Shown: positions 35,046 to 48,540 of the stretch, piece after piece
Numbering within the stretch: position 1 is the first letter of the stretch
Layout: the number at the start of each line of letters is the position of its first letter
Assembly: GCA_050084515.1 (NCBI GenBank)
Contig: CM114272.1
Coordinates: 1,860,001 to 1,924,000 of the forward strand
Source of the DNA: Blasia pusilla
Taxonomy: Eukaryota > Marchantiophyta > Marchantiopsida > Blasiales
Reading direction: 5' to 3'
DNA length: 64,000 bases
Translations under genes and position numbers: made by a program
Notes under the pieces: generated by a model
What the model saw: only the letters and a program-made list of their open reading frames with translations
Told to the model about the DNA's origin: nothing
Databases searched by the model: none

Positions 35046-36694
35046 TGGATAAGCCGTGCGTTCGGAGGCCACTCCGGAGGGGGTCCGGTTGAAGGAAGTG
35101 AGTGGCCTATGGAATGCAGAGGCTGGTTTAGGGCCGAGCAGAAGGCTTTCCAGAGCATCCAGAGCATACTTACGCTCGGAGATCGCCAGAGATACCGACT
35201 CGCTTCTGGGCCCTTCGCGATTTTCGAGCGATGAATGGGCACGCGGGGGACTCGCGTGAAATGGCTGAGGAACTTCCGCTGGACTCGAGTGGCAGATATG
35301 GATGCATTGCTCTGAAGCGGAAGTGGAAGCCTGCGGAGGACTGCGCAGCGGAGCGGAGGAGGCACAGCGTCGGAAATCGCCAACGACATATGCACAGAGT
35401 CGTCAAGCAAAGGTACGCACTCTCGTAGGAAACGACAGTCGGTCGACGAGCCGCGAGTGTCCGACCGGAAGCGTGGAGGAAGTCGGCGGGCGGAACAGAG
35501 AGAGAGAGAGGCGCGAGCTGCGGGAAGAAGGAACTTGTGAGAGGAGCGAGTTGAGGGAGGAAGAGAGAGGGTGAGGGTGTACAATTATACGCTTGTCTGG
35601 AGGGGTCTCCAGGTCGATTACTTTTTTGGGAAATAATAGAACAATCACATGAAATGAAGGCATGTGCACTCCATCGTTTTCTGTATCCGCAGTTGCGTAA
35701 CGCGGACGTCTACAACTACGGCGAGCTTTCACGCTCTATCACGCATGTCTACGAGCCTTTCAATGTAAAGAGATGAAATACCCTGTGTAAGGTTTTTATC
35801 GATGAGCGGTGACGAGTTATACTTAATCGATTCGGCGGTCCTGTCTGGAAGCCTGGGATGCGGATCCGAGCTCTGATCCGCGCGCGCAGGAAGCAAACGC
35901 TCGAGATCAGACACACGACCTGACACTGCATTTCGGTCTCCGGTGCATATGTATGTATATATATGTCTTCCGCATCTCTCGTCTCCTCCTCGACTCCAGC
36001 TCCTGCTGCGCGGCGCTCCCCGCGATCGTCCCCGGGCTGACCGAGATAGTTCTCCTCCCCCGGCTTCCCGGAGATTCCACGGCTCCGACGACGAGGCCGT
36101 GAGAGCGACACAGAACCGCAAAACGCCCAGACCGGGCGTTGGGATGTTTCGATGAGTTAGCCCCATGCATCCATGTCTGGGCTCTGCAAGCAAAGCAATT
36201 CCTTTATGTAGTGAAGAATAGAAAAACATGAAGTCGGCTCCACTTCTACGCGAGCACACATCCGAGGTAGAAGCGATCACCGGCAGCAGTGACTACTACT
36301 ACTACTACTAGATGGGGACTGCCGTGCGACTCTTTTTGACTTGGGTAAGAGATCGATAGCCTATATATCTCCTTTTCATAAATAACTGCCTTAATCAAGG
36401 CACAATGTCAAAAAGCCTTCCTTGTACAAAGCGAGCAACAGAAGGCGTTTCCAATGCTGATCGGCAAAAGGTATGAGGTGAGCCACCGCTTATTCGCAAT
36501 TTGGACTCGGTGTTAGAATCTAGATGGAATCACAGATGGTTGCTCGAAAACATCTTCGATAGACCATAAGAACAGGCTGACACCAAGGCCGGCTCTAAAA
36601 ATAAAAATAAACAAAAACACCCCTCAAATTTACACATTCACAAACCCATGTCGACTGATCGCCTACGCCGAAGGGGCAGGGTGCAAAGCGGGTC
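35046..36694. other. GC-rich flank downstream of the NEK gene
   Basis: This holds the 3' UTR of the minus-strand NEK gene near its right end and GC-rich DNA without a recognisable domain. Several overlapping open frames exist on both strands (for example minus 35584-34952 and 36280-35729), but none shows conserved motifs, and their overlap suggests they are chance frames in GC-rich DNA. A short (CTA)n run lies near 36288-36309. Confidence 0.5.
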
Positions 36695-39600
36695 TCAGCT
36701 ACTGACGGCCCCTGCGTCTGAGTTACTGCTACTGCTTTGGTGTTCGTCACCCATCATTCCCTTCAAGCTCTTGGTCAGCCAGATTGCCGTCTCCCGCGGG
36801 GAGACCTTCCCCCGCCCGAAGGGTTTCAACACGATCATCAGTTCGTCCAGCCTCTGCTGGGACAGGAGCTGAGCCGAAAGCTCCAACAGGCCTTCGAGGG
36901 CGTCCGCCCTTTGTTGGTACGACTTCACGTCGAGACCCTTGGCTTCACTTTCCTGATCGTATTTACTGACCGGTGCGCGGGCGATCGGCGCCACATGGCG
37001 GACTTGCTCGGCCTCGGAGACTCGTTGCGGGAGGTCGAGAAGGGAGCCGATGTCCATTTTGCCCGGGAGGTCCATTTCCCCTCCGCCGCACAGACCGCCC
37101 TCGATCACCTCGGGCTTGTCGCCGCCGACCTGAAGTCTGAAAGTGCTGTGCCGAATCACGTGGATGACGTCGTTGTAAGCTGGTCGCATCTGCTGCACTT
37201 GAGGGGGCACCTTCTCCCCCTCCACCTGATGGATAGTACCTTTCTCGTGGGTGCGGTCACCGTCGTCGTAATCGGGTTGCATACCCCTCGCTAGTTTGGA
37301 TCGGGGCGTCGCGTAGTTCAGGCTGTCTTTCGCACTTCGCTGCCTGGTCAGGGAGTTGTTCCGCGAGTCGATCGACTTCAGTCCTATCGCTCCCGGCGTC
37401 TTCTGCTCGGTCTGCTTCTGGAGTCGTGCCACCGCTTCCTTCACCTTGGACCTCACCTTCGCACCGTCGCTTAAGCAATCATCGTGAGGGAAGGTCTCGG
37501 ACATTCCCGCGTTTCCGTTCAGCGCGAATTCGGGAATCAAATCAAGTCGTGGTGCATTCACAGAAACGTCAGGGGAACGGATGTCGGTCAGGCCCGAAAT
37601 CTCGGACCTCTCCGATCTCTCGGACACGATACCTCCGTACTCGCAGGTAGAAATGGGATGAGACGAAGAAGACCCCAGAGACATGTCTTCCGGTATCACC
37701 CGATGCAGTTCCGGGTTTCTGGTGGGAAGACGAGATTGTAGGGAAGATTTGACGGCTTCAGGTCGTCCTCCGTTTCCATGATGATCATTATTCGTTGCAC
37801 TTCTCGCGGGTGTGGCTGTCAGAGACGAACGCACTCTCGGACTGGTGAGCGAGCTTCGTCCGCTATTTGCGCTAGTGTTACTGGGAGAAATACTCCTTCG
37901 CTGCACATGAGGTTTGAGTGGGAGTGGCAAGGAAGCTCGCCGAGGGGTAACTCCGGTGCTGGGAGCTGGAGTCCGTGCTTTGGTTTTGCTTCCGATGTTA
38001 TCATCTTGGAGCCGTGCAGGCGAAGCGGGGGGGAGGGTATCAGATCTGAATTTTCCTCCCCTCGGTGAGTCGTGATGTCCGTGCTGCATCGAATGCATGT
38101 GTACTGTTAGTATGGAAACTTCCACAAGACTTCCAAGCATGCATTCGGAGGCAGAGGCTCCGATTCGACGCAATCAAGTCCTCAATTCTACCGATCGGAT
38201 CCTCCGATTACGAAAACCTTCAAAATTACCTGTTGTTTGAGGTTGGAGACTTGCGGAGTTCGCTTGGGCACGGGATCAGGCTTGAACTTGAGCGGCTTTC
38301 CTGATGGAGTGCGTGGACTCTCGACGGGTGGAGCAGCTCGGGTCAAGTGACTCACTCTTGGAGAGGCCTTCACAGCCAACCTTCCTGTCCCCTCATCCTG
38401 CCTCTCGGCAGGTTTGGGGTGAGTCTCCGTTCTGTGCAGTTTGCCAGCGAAGTGAGTTTCGACTGCTCGGTCCTCCTCGGCCCACATGTCTCCTAGTTGG
38501 TTGTTTTCCCTATGAGTATGCGTAGCTGAAACATGACCTCGGCTTGAATTTCTGGACATATCCTTGCTGTCGAAGTGCCACCCGTTATCCATATCATCAT
38601 GGATTGCTTCGATCAGCCCACCGTAATCGAAGGCTCGGCTTGGGCTGCTCTTTAAGCTACTTGCAAAGCTCTCCCTGGAACTGCTGTTGTGGCTAGCATT
38701 CGGGTCCAAGAGATTGCCCATTTGCCGATTTGGAGACGTAGAATGAAGAAGGCCTGCTTGCAATCTGCACTGAGTGATGTAAGGTTGGAGGTACGGGTGT
38801 CTAAGGAGTTCGGCAGCCTGCACACCAGAAAGTTCAACGTGACATTAGGAGCAGTAATTACCAAGGTCAGCGAAGCTTTCCTATTACAGCTCAACAGCAG
38901 CAGCCATTTGACTCGCTGTAACCATCTCCGAGACTTACGAGAATGCGATCCGTGAGCAATCGGACCCCAATCGCAGGAAAACATCGCAACGATCTCACTG
39001 TACTAGACTTTTAGAAGCCTCTGGGCGGTGTGCACAAAGAAGCATGAGTCAACGAGTGACAAGCTGATACTCACAGTCGGGCGGTGTTCAGGATTCTTCC
39101 TGAGCATGCTTCTGATCAACCCTTTCCTGTACAAAGAGAAGGTGGAAACAAGTCAATCACATGTCAAACATACCAAGCAATGCTGCGACATTGCTTTAAT
39201 GCACGAGTCAACGTGAAAGGACGGATCTGCTTCTCACATACAACAGGGGAAATGGCCTCCACAGGACTTACAGTGAACTGGAGTAGTTAGCCGGTAAAGG
39301 TCCAATGGTGGATCTGTTAATCTTGCTGATCAACCCCTGCATGTCCTGTGCACCACAAGGACATGTCACGAAGTTAAGCTCCATGACTCACATTAACGCT
39401 CTGGAGAAAGACACCCGACATTCATGCGTATATATATATATCCCCTATAAGGAGTCCATGTTGCATTTCCAGAAGACAACGTTCACTATAAGAGTTCAGA
39501 GCAAGCCTGACAAGATTTTGAAAATAGAGGGCCAACGTGTCAAGGTGACGGAGACCCTTACAAAGGCTTTGAAAGCAGGCCTGTGCGCAGTGATTTCGTA

Positions 39601-41918
39601 CATGCAGCATCCTGCAAAGATTCCGTATGGCACAGGACTGTCAGAGAAAACCGGTTGTTGCGCCGGAAGGGAAGTCAAGCGCCCACCTTCGAAGGATGCA
39701 CAAAGACTCGAGTAAATGAAGCGCATTGCATACCTAGCGACCAAATGTCTGATTTGAAACCGTACGGAATATCAGCTAGGAGTTCGGGACACATGTAGTT
39801 CGGAGTTCCAACCACCTGCACGCGCAGGAAGACGAACTGAGCGTCAGCAACGCAATCGCAAGGGATACTACCCTCTGATCGAAACTACGTATCCCACTTC
39901 CAGGTGACATGCCAGCGATCGATCTCGGGATTCCGTATGTACTCCTGAACTTGAAATTTTGTGCACGTTTCGAATTTAACCCTCGACAGAACGGCCTTTC
40001 TGACAGACGAATGAGTCACTTTCGACGGGTTGAGGCGCACTCACAGAAGAAGCCAAGTCATCCGCGGCAAGCATCTTCGCCAAACCGAAGTCCCCTGCAT
40101 CATTGTGGCACGTCCGTAACGTGAGAAGGCGCAGCTACTTTTCTCGAAATAACGAGAAAGTCACCTAGGCCGTAAGGAAAACAACGCTGATCGAAGAATA
40201 GAAAGTGAAGGCGGAAGAGACGGGACTTGGGTGTGTAGGAGGAAATCCGGAAACCGTTCACTTACCGAGTCGGATGTCATGGTCTTTTGTGAGAAAAATG
40301 TTGGAACACTGTAATCACATCACAAACACACCGTCAGGATAAGCCAGCCTCCAAACAGGACGGAGACAAGCAGTACAGGACGGCGGACACACGAAGCGGC
40401 CGCGTGGCATTTTTTTGAGCGAACGTCGTCAGAGCGCTCGAGGTAATTCAGACCAGGCGCTACACATCGAGGACTTCGAATACGGCTGAGAACTAAAAGA
40501 ATGAGCACATCCCTGGAATCAACGCATACTGCGACAGGCAAAATGGTTGTTTGGAGTCAGGCCCCGCTTTTACCTTCAAGTCCCGGTGAAGGACATGGTT
40601 CGAATGCAAGTAATCCACGGCAAGAAGCAACTGGGCGAACCACCTGCAGAGTCTCTGCAATGACGACGGCAGAAACGCCCGATGGTCAAAATATCCCCAA
40701 AAGAAAACCTAGCAAGTCGTCGCAACCTAGAGCAATTTCAAAACACCTCGAGCGTAACTCACGAAGTCGCTACGATCGACTGACCTCTTCAGAAAAGTAC
40801 TGTCCATTGGCTTTCCGGACAACATCGGCCCTGCATTCAGAGGATTACGACAGGCTGAACAGATTAGATGGGTCTGAGAAAGACTTCGTGACTTCCATGC
40901 TTTAACCACTAGCTCTTTCCTGACAGCGGCTAAACTCTTCGTAAGACGGGAGCAATGTCGGTGTTGCGAGCAGACTTACATGTCACCACCTTCACAGTAG
41001 CCGGTCACGATGCACACATAGCAACCCTGTCACAATCCCGGCAAATTTCCACCACAATATCAGATACATTTCGAAAAGACGTTGCAATTCCAAAACTCGA
41101 AAGACAAAGCCAATCATACGGTTCTCGCGCAAGAACATCTGCACTTGTTCGGCATTGCATGAGAAGAGGCGATGAACCACACTTCAACGACATGCACGGG
41201 CATATCTTACCTTCTCGACCCAGGCTTCTTTATAATCGACGATGAAAGGATGTTGCACCCTGGAAACAAGAGCCATCTGTCACATAAGGAAGTTCACGTT
41301 AGACTTCAGACATCACAGATTGACACCGCTCTACTCAGTACCATCCAGCAGGGCTAATCGCGGCAACCAGAGATTAAATGCAATGAGAATCCTAGAGCAT
41401 AGTCGCTGTTGGAACAACGACATTCACCTCTTGATGAGCAGATCGTCGACATCGGTCCGTCTGGCGTGCAAGACGAATTTTCTTAAGGACATACCTGCGC
41501 ACCCAAACGATGTACTAATTTTTCAACAATTCGGCCAAGATTCTCGTTCCACGACGTTCAAGTCAGCCTGGGACCTCACATGTCGAGCCATCTTCTACAG
41601 ATGTCAGGACGCCGACAAACAACAAGAAAATATGACGCAAGTTTGGCCAACTCTCGGTGCTACTTAGAAGAGCGCCTCCAGCAGCAATATTTGAGGGACG
41701 AGATCGATTTGGAACCGGAATACGATGCGAGCTGAGCATCCGCAGTGCACTGAAAAGAAGAGGGGAAGGAGAGCTTGCGGGGGAGGGGAAAAAAAAAGGA
41801 CGAAAGCCGTTGTAACTCACTTCTTCTTCTCGGCCTTGTGATTCACAAGAATAGCAGATCCAAACGCACCCCGCCCAACCTGTTCCATAATCTCGTACTG
41901 GTCCATTTTCGACTCCAT
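36695..41918 (-). CDS. NEK: NEK (NIMA-related) Ser/Thr protein kinase, plant type
   Basis: Fourteen coding exons on the minus strand: 41918-41821, 41494-41428, 41276-41211, 41026-40980, 40830-40785, 40654-40574, 40308-40266, 40094-40045, 39815-39734, 39611-39562, 39345-39272, 39126-39075, 38817-38230 and 38083-36695 (stop TGA). All introns are GT-AG with matching phases, giving 910 residues. The kinase domain spans about 8-262: glycine loop GRGAFG (15-20), lysine in YVLKKIRLA (K37), HRDLK (131-135), DFG (151-153), [11 protein letters not shown] (167-177). The tail has the plant NEK motif [12 protein letters not shown] (753-764) and a conserved C-terminal block (about 832-892: [22 protein letters not shown]). 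Plant NEKs act on cortical microtubules and directional growth; Marchantia polymorpha has a single NEK (MpNEK1) needed for rhizoid tip growth. The gene appears intact. Only the copy number, and so the exact symbol, is uncertain. Confidence 0.96.
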
Positions 41919-43965
41919 TGCTTCCAACTTTCGACTGGCTTTTCAAATGATCGGTGGTGACACGGCGTCGTCTCTCTTACACAAGTCTCTGGCCGCCCAT
42001 TCGCAGATCTACTTCGCGTCCAACCGAGCTACCGTACTCCGCCTGAATAAACTCCGGCCTGCTTTCCATGAAGGCCGTGGTAGCTGCGAAATCTGCGAGT
42101 GATCGTCGCCGCAGTGTCACTACCAATGCCGGTGGAAGCGAATATGATCTGAGAGTCGATTTCCGTTGGGAGATGGCGTGAGCGTCTGAGCGTCCACGAG
42201 GCTTGAACAGAATTCAAGAGAGGCGACAATGACTAATTTTCCTTGAGGGGCGAAGAAGAAAAAGAGTGCACGCGGATTCGCCAAGGAATTGTCAGCGGAT
42301 TGTCCGAGCAATGTAAGCCAGGAGTGGCTGCAGAAGAGAATGCTGTAGACACCCGCGAGGATATCTGTAGGAGCAGTGAAGATCGAGCGATCCAGGTCAC
42401 GACCTCGTTTCCAAGAGACCTACCGAAAGCACACCACGGCGCCCGCACACTAGATGGAGGACTAATGAGGGTTGCCGGAACAAAGGCTGTGACGACAGGA
42501 CGCTACGGGCACTCGAGTACCTGTGTCGCAATTAGGGCAGCGCGATGCTCACAATCCAAATGTACTGGACAGGGAAACAAACTGCAGCTACCGGAAAGGG
42601 AGCCGGCACGCAGTCTTCCGAATGGCGAGTCGCCTCCGTAGACAATGCCTCAAAACCGAAACAGAATCGGTTCGCAGAGGACTGTGAACCGATAGCAAAG
42701 CCACCAAAAAAAACCGTCACCACAACCGGAGCTTCTTCAACTCCTAACGACGACGATGATACAACCACGCAAAAACACGTATCCAGCACCCACTGCTCTC
42801 TACCTCCCACACGCCTGTGTAATTGTCCGCACTCACTCCACTCCACCTCCTCCTCCTGCGCTCCACCTCAGTCCCCACGACTTTCGTCCCCCTGCTGCCG
42901 CTGCCTTCTTTTCACACACCCACACCGACGCCAGCCTCCGCCCAAATCGGTTTCCGAATCCCCTCTCTTCCTCTCCCACCGCCTTTCCACACCCGATCCT
43001 CCACACCACCGCTATCGAAATTCTGACAGAAACTGGCCTGAAGCCCTCGAGATCCGCACTCCAAATTCGCTCTCGCCCTTCCCCTGCTCCTCTTTCTCTC
43101 TCTCTCTCTCTCTATCTCTGTGTTTCTTCCTCGCTCTCGTCCTCCACTGTGCCCTCTCCCTCTCTCACTGTCTCCTTGGTTTCTCTCTCGCTCTCGCGCG
43201 CGTCAGAGCGGCAGAGAGGGAAGGGAGCAAGGAACGAAGGGAAAGGAAAGGAGAGGAAAGGAAAGGAAAGGAAAGGAAAGGAGGGGAAGGGAGAATGGAC
43301 GAACCAACGAACGAACGAACGAACGAACGCACGATATGGAAGGAAGGATAGATGTCTCCCGCTCAGACTGAAGCCTGCTCTCTGTGGGGGTATGCCGCGA
43401 GGCCAGAGTGTAATTAAAGGACCTTGTCGCTCTTACCGACCCCCGCTCCCTCACTCGCCCGCCCGCGCTCGGGGGTGCAGGTCACCCGCGCTGGAGCGGG
43501 CAGGTCACCGCAGAGGTGACTGATGATACCGGCCCGCTTTTCCCACCTTTCGGGCGCCTTCGAACGACTGGCGCGGGTAACTCTGGCAACAACGCCCCAC
43601 CTGGCGCGTCATCCGCGAGTTACTGTCAGATTCTTACTTCTTACTGTGCCTGTCCGTCCGTCCGTCCGTCCGTCTATCTGTCTGTTTGTCTCTTCTCTCT
43701 CCTCTGTGTGCCGACTCCGGTGTCGCCTGCCGATTCCCCGCCCCCATCTCCTCGAGTCCTCCTCCCAACAGTTCATCGACGGCGTCTGCCCCGGGGACGC
43801 GTCTCCCTCACGACTCCTCTCCCCCCCCCCCGCACGACCGTCCCTCGGCCGTGTTCCCCACGACGGTCGCTATATCGCGGTCCGCTCCCGGAGCCGTCGT
43901 CGTGACGCTGTTCCTACGACGGCACGCCGAACATGCCCTAAAGTAGCAGTAGCCAACTCTATAAA
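41919..43965 (-). promoter_or_regulatory. 5' UTR and promoter region of the NEK gene
   Basis: GC-rich DNA upstream of the NEK start codon, probably holding the 5' UTR (perhaps with its own intron) and promoter. It contains a CT run (43090-43118), ggaaag-type repeats (43240-43285), an acga run (43305-43330) and a gtcc run (43656-43676). Plus-strand frames up to 268 residues exist but read through these microsatellites and show no domain. The GC-rich block ends abruptly near 43965. Confidence 0.55.
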
Positions 43966-46900
43966 GAGAGCGTTTTTGTTTGCACGTCCACTTTCGGACT
44001 CGTTTTTTTTCGGTTGGAAAAACCGTTTTATTTGGCTTATTCGGTTTTTCTTTTGTCACATCTAGGCATTATGAATAACCCTCCTATGGGTACCAAAACT
44101 TTGGTTACTATTACCCGGATGGTTGGGTCATTGATATCTATTATCCCCATGGGATATGTCCTCCCATGCCTAGCTCGTCCATGATGGCTTGCCTCGTAAT
44201 CTAGTTCAATAGGGATTCCTAAGAAGGTTTCTTCGCATAATCCTCGAACTCTTCCTTATTGCAATCCTCCTCCTCCTCCAACTCGCATTCGTTCCAACCT
44301 ATGGGCGATGGTTCACACGAACATCATCCATATCCACCATGGTTGGGTATTCAGCACACCACATATGGTTTTGATATAAGAGGGTGATGCAAAGTGTGCT
44401 ACAATAGTAGTCGCTGTAGCACTATTGACTGTTATTCGCCATTAATCATGGTACCTAGGGAGGTATCCCATTGGAGTTACGGCGACCTGAAAAAAGAAGA
44501 TCATCCTCTTCAATTTGATAAAATTTTTGAGTATTTTTATACATATAAAAAGATAGACCACACATGAGACACCTATGGGGATAGAAGTTGAACCCCAACA
44601 AGGCCAAATTTGAGTCCTCCTAATGTACACTTATGATAAGAGGGGATCTAAGAAATATGGATATCTTAAGGAAACACTAATGACCTTAAAAAAAGACCAC
44701 TAATTCATATGATGGTGGGTCCCACCATTACTCTTCTCCTTCAAGGAGAAGATAGGGCATATGGTGGACTCTACACACTAAGAGGTATGGCAATGGCGTT
44801 GGAAAGAACGTCACGTCTCGTATCCCTCTCTTGAATAGCCTCTACCGTAACCTATCTCACCTCACTATGAAGCATAGCATTCTATTAACTAGATATTTGT
44901 GTGATCTCAATCTTCGAAATCAATCTTAGCAACCACGCCAATTTTTCCCACATGATGGAGATCACATTGTTGGATGGATATCCAAACCTCTCTCCTCTCA
45001 TAGATCACCATGTCCTCCCTCCCTCCACTTGGATTTGACGTATCCAATTGGAAAAAAAAAACGTTGGAGTTTTCCCAAGGGAAGTTCACCGCTAAAGGGG
45101 CAAAGAAGGAAAAAAGGACAACTAGGATGGGAAGATGGAAAACGAGGAAAGCTCCTTTGCATTAGCCTCCAACCATTCAAGACATCCATGGTATATGACA
45201 TGATTTGAAATACAAAAAGGCCTCAATGAAAAGCCTTTTTCCACATGTCTACCACACAATGTGTACTTCCATCCACCAACCCTCATAAACGATTTCATAT
45301 CATCGTATTAATATTGCAAAATTAATGTCCCTTGTTGCAAATGATATCCACCACAATAAAGGCCTCTAGGTCAAGGATCTTTCTTCTTTTAATCAAAGGT
45401 TCCCACGCATTTAGAATGAGAACATCCAAAAATCTACATTAGTATTGAAGTTATGGTTTAAAGAATGTAAAACATGCCATGAACCGCATTTGTTTTTTTT
45501 TTTTAATGCCAATATTAGTTATGTTTTTTGTTGTCATTAAGACTTACTTGTACATGTTTCCTATTTTGAATTTTATTTTTCTTCTTTTCAATATTATTTT
45601 ATTGATTTTTTAACTAATCTATATTTTGAGAAAAACATTAGAGGTTAAAGAAAGTAAAATGCTCTATGGATGCTATTAACTTGAATGTTCAAGAGTATTT
45701 TGCATCTAAATATTCTTGTTCTCCCCTTAAATTCCAAATTATATCCTCCATATTCCTTCAAACTTTAAATGTTGTATCATATATCATTTGGAGGTCGCAT
45801 AAAGGTACAATTGATATGATGCAATTATATTTCTCTAAATGGAAAATTATGGTACCTCAAAAAGATATCATTTCTCGGTTTCTAGGTATGAGATAACAAG
45901 ATCCTCACATTCTTCTGTTTCATTTTAATAGGGCTACTCAAAACCTCGGGATTTTCAATCCTTGTATTTTTTGTGACAACGGAAATCGATAAACCTTGAA
46001 GGATGATTTCTACTCTTTGATGAAGAATTGAAAATTGTAAGGAGTGGGATTACTTGGTTGTATCAAAATTTATTTAATAGAACATGTAAATTTAGGATTT
46101 CCAATTAGCTAACCTTTAGCAATCCTAAAACATAAATGAACAAAAAATTAGGGCTACTTAGATCTCCCTTATGAGGAAGAAGTCCATGGATGAATGAAAC
46201 CTTGTCTATTCCACACATGTGTACTTTAAGTAATAATTATATTTAATAAATAAAGGAATTTTTTATGATCCCAAAGCGGGAAATTTTTCTCTATTTTGCA
46301 TCATTATTAAATCATTTTTTAGAGAAATTGCAAACCAAATGAGATACTATTTCTCCAAACAAGAATACCTTGTGACTTAGGCATCCAAAACCATTCTAAA
46401 GTTTTTGTGGTTGGAAATGAATAGCCCTTTTCAAAGAGTTAGAATCATATCCCATGGAGTACGCTAGAGGACACAATGACTTGAAGAAGAGAGTTCTTAA
46501 CAACAAAAAACTATCAACCAATGCGAATCATGGTAAAAAAATTGATAATAATGGCTATTATGAGGGGATAATGGTGTTCCTTTGTTTCTACACTCACTAG
46601 TACTACCTTTCCTACTCATTTGATGCATCGAGTTGGATTTGCATAAAACCTCACTAGGGAGCCTTTTCTTCTTTGTAGGTGTTAACTTCTATTCCCAAGG
46701 ACAAACTTTTGGTTTTAATTGTACAAATTTTGGATCTCACCTTTTCCCTTGCATGTATTGAGACCTTGGAGCATATTCAATGATTCTTAGTATATCATTT
46801 GGCGACCCAAAAATGGATTGGGCCAATTTGGGCCCCTAATTTTTGTCTAGTGTCCTTCGCAATTCGACACAAAAATCCACTCTAAAACTCCCCTCATTCA

Positions 46901-47117
46901 TGCTAGTAATATCCTTTTTGTAATAGGGTGGGGATGCTCTAAATGGACTCATCCTATGGAGGGTCATGGCTCCATGATAACTCCAAGAAATGTGTATGTA
47001 TTATTTAGCACATTAGTTGAAAATTGTATAAATGTCTTACTATCCCACTAAATCTTAAAAAAATTAATTCGTTCACTTCAATATCACAAAACCTTTCAAA
47101 AAACCACAAAAGCCATA

Positions 47118-47453
47118 TAGAGGGTTCCCACTTTTTCGTTGCCATCGACAGGGTGTGGCCTTGGTATTCCCACTCCTTAAGTCCCCCTCTTTGTTCTTCC
47201 GATAGGATCCCCTAACTCCTTTAAAGTTCTTTTAAACAACTCTTGTTTTTCTTTCAGAGAATTTCTTACTATCCCCTTTTGCCAATAGAGGGTTCCCACT
47301 TTTTCTTTGCCCTCGACAGGGTGTGGCCTTGGTATTCCCACTCATTAAGTCCCCCTCTCTATGCTTCCGATGGGATCCTCCAACTCCTTTAAAGTCCTTT
47401 TACAAAACTCTTGTTTCTCTTTTAGAGAAGCTCTTACGATCCCCTTTTGCCAA
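47118..47453. repeat. Tandem duplication, 168-bp period
   Basis: Two copies, 47118-47285 and 47286-47453, are strongly similar. Both contain gagggttcccactttttc, gacagggtgtggccttgg, tattcccactc and taagtccccctct. A more diverged relative lies near 57.25-57.35 kb (ggtggtggccttgacataat, gactttgagtcccccc), so this is part of a dispersed family rather than a purely local duplication. Confidence 0.88.
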
Positions 47454-47863
47454 TAGGATGTAGCAAATATTGCTCGGAGATAGTCAATTCATATGTGCCA
47501 TTTTTCTCCAAATTGTATGAGGAGCTTGCTCGATCTATGATAAGAAGGGTGGTTTTCTCAGAGCCTATTTTGTGGTGTCCAATAGAAACCTTAGCTCGAT
47601 TGGTCAAATGATTCTTTTATCACATCTTAGTTAGTTGAGATGTAGAGTTCTACTACGTTGATGCCATAGAGGGTCAGCGGGGAGTTTGGGTGTAACTTTG
47701 TCCTAAGGTATCAGATAAAATCGACAACAGGTTCGTTCCATCGAAAACGTCATTTCAGAGGATTCCACTTATTTGCTATTTTTGGCTAGGTGACTCGTTT
47801 TCCGAGTCAACGGTCCACCGGTAGCTTGTGCTCACAGATTACTATTGGAGAGGCTAATTTTGG

Positions 47864-47885
47864 GAGAGAGAGAGAGAGAGAGAGA
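47864..47885. repeat. (GA)n microsatellite
   Basis: A short GA run of about 22 bp. Confidence 0.9.
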
Positions 47886-48540
47886 TGGCTTTCTCAAGCC
47901 ATCCTTCTCATCTTGATCCTTTGGTGCATCTCTCTTGCTTTGTGTGTAATAGGAACTACGGTAGTAGTGTCAAGATTCCTTCATGGCGAACGAAGGATGT
48001 GGCTCGATATGCCGATGTAGATTTGAGAGTGGAGTCGACCATGTGAGCCATTTTTACTCATATTTTAGATGAGAAATATTTTACATGTTGTGGAGTCCCG
48101 ACGTACCTATGTGAGTTCATTTTTTTTATGGATGTGGATCTACTCGTGTATTGGGAAGATGCCCACAACACTTGACTCTTGCCCAAACAACACCTTTTTG
48201 CTTACACATGGTCAAGCTAGGATATGGTGAGATCCCCCGCTTTCCATGCAGAGAGAATACATGGCTCACGGCATCCGCACAACAAACATATCTCCATCCC
48301 TCATGGGAATTGCTTGACAACCCGTAAATAGACAAATAGACGGGCCCAATAAGGTACTCTTAAGCTACACAAAATACAATATGCAAGAGAAACCAAATAA
48401 AACTCATATAAAATCAATTCATATTTTCAAATTAATGAAGACACGTGTCGGGTGTTTATAGGTGTCGCCATAAGGGGGAGGTCTCCCGTAATAGCTGGTA
48501 TAGATGGAAGTAGAGAACTGCGTCTTCTAAATACGGGAAG

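Larger units (their letters stand above)
43966..48540. other. AT-rich intergenic DNA
   Basis: Gene-poor AT-rich sequence. I see no coding frame longer than about 80 residues with convincing content. It includes a 168-bp tandem duplication at 47.1-47.45 kb and a GA microsatellite at 47864-47885, listed separately. Confidence 0.5.

Noticed and set aside
35729-36280. Minus-strand 183-codon frame downstream of the NEK gene
   Set aside because: No domain or conserved motif, and competing frames overlap it on both strands; it is treated as chance in GC-rich DNA.
42545-43523. Plus-strand frames of about 255-268 codons upstream of NEK
   Set aside because: They read through CT, ggaaag and acga microsatellites and lie antisense to the expected NEK 5' UTR and promoter.
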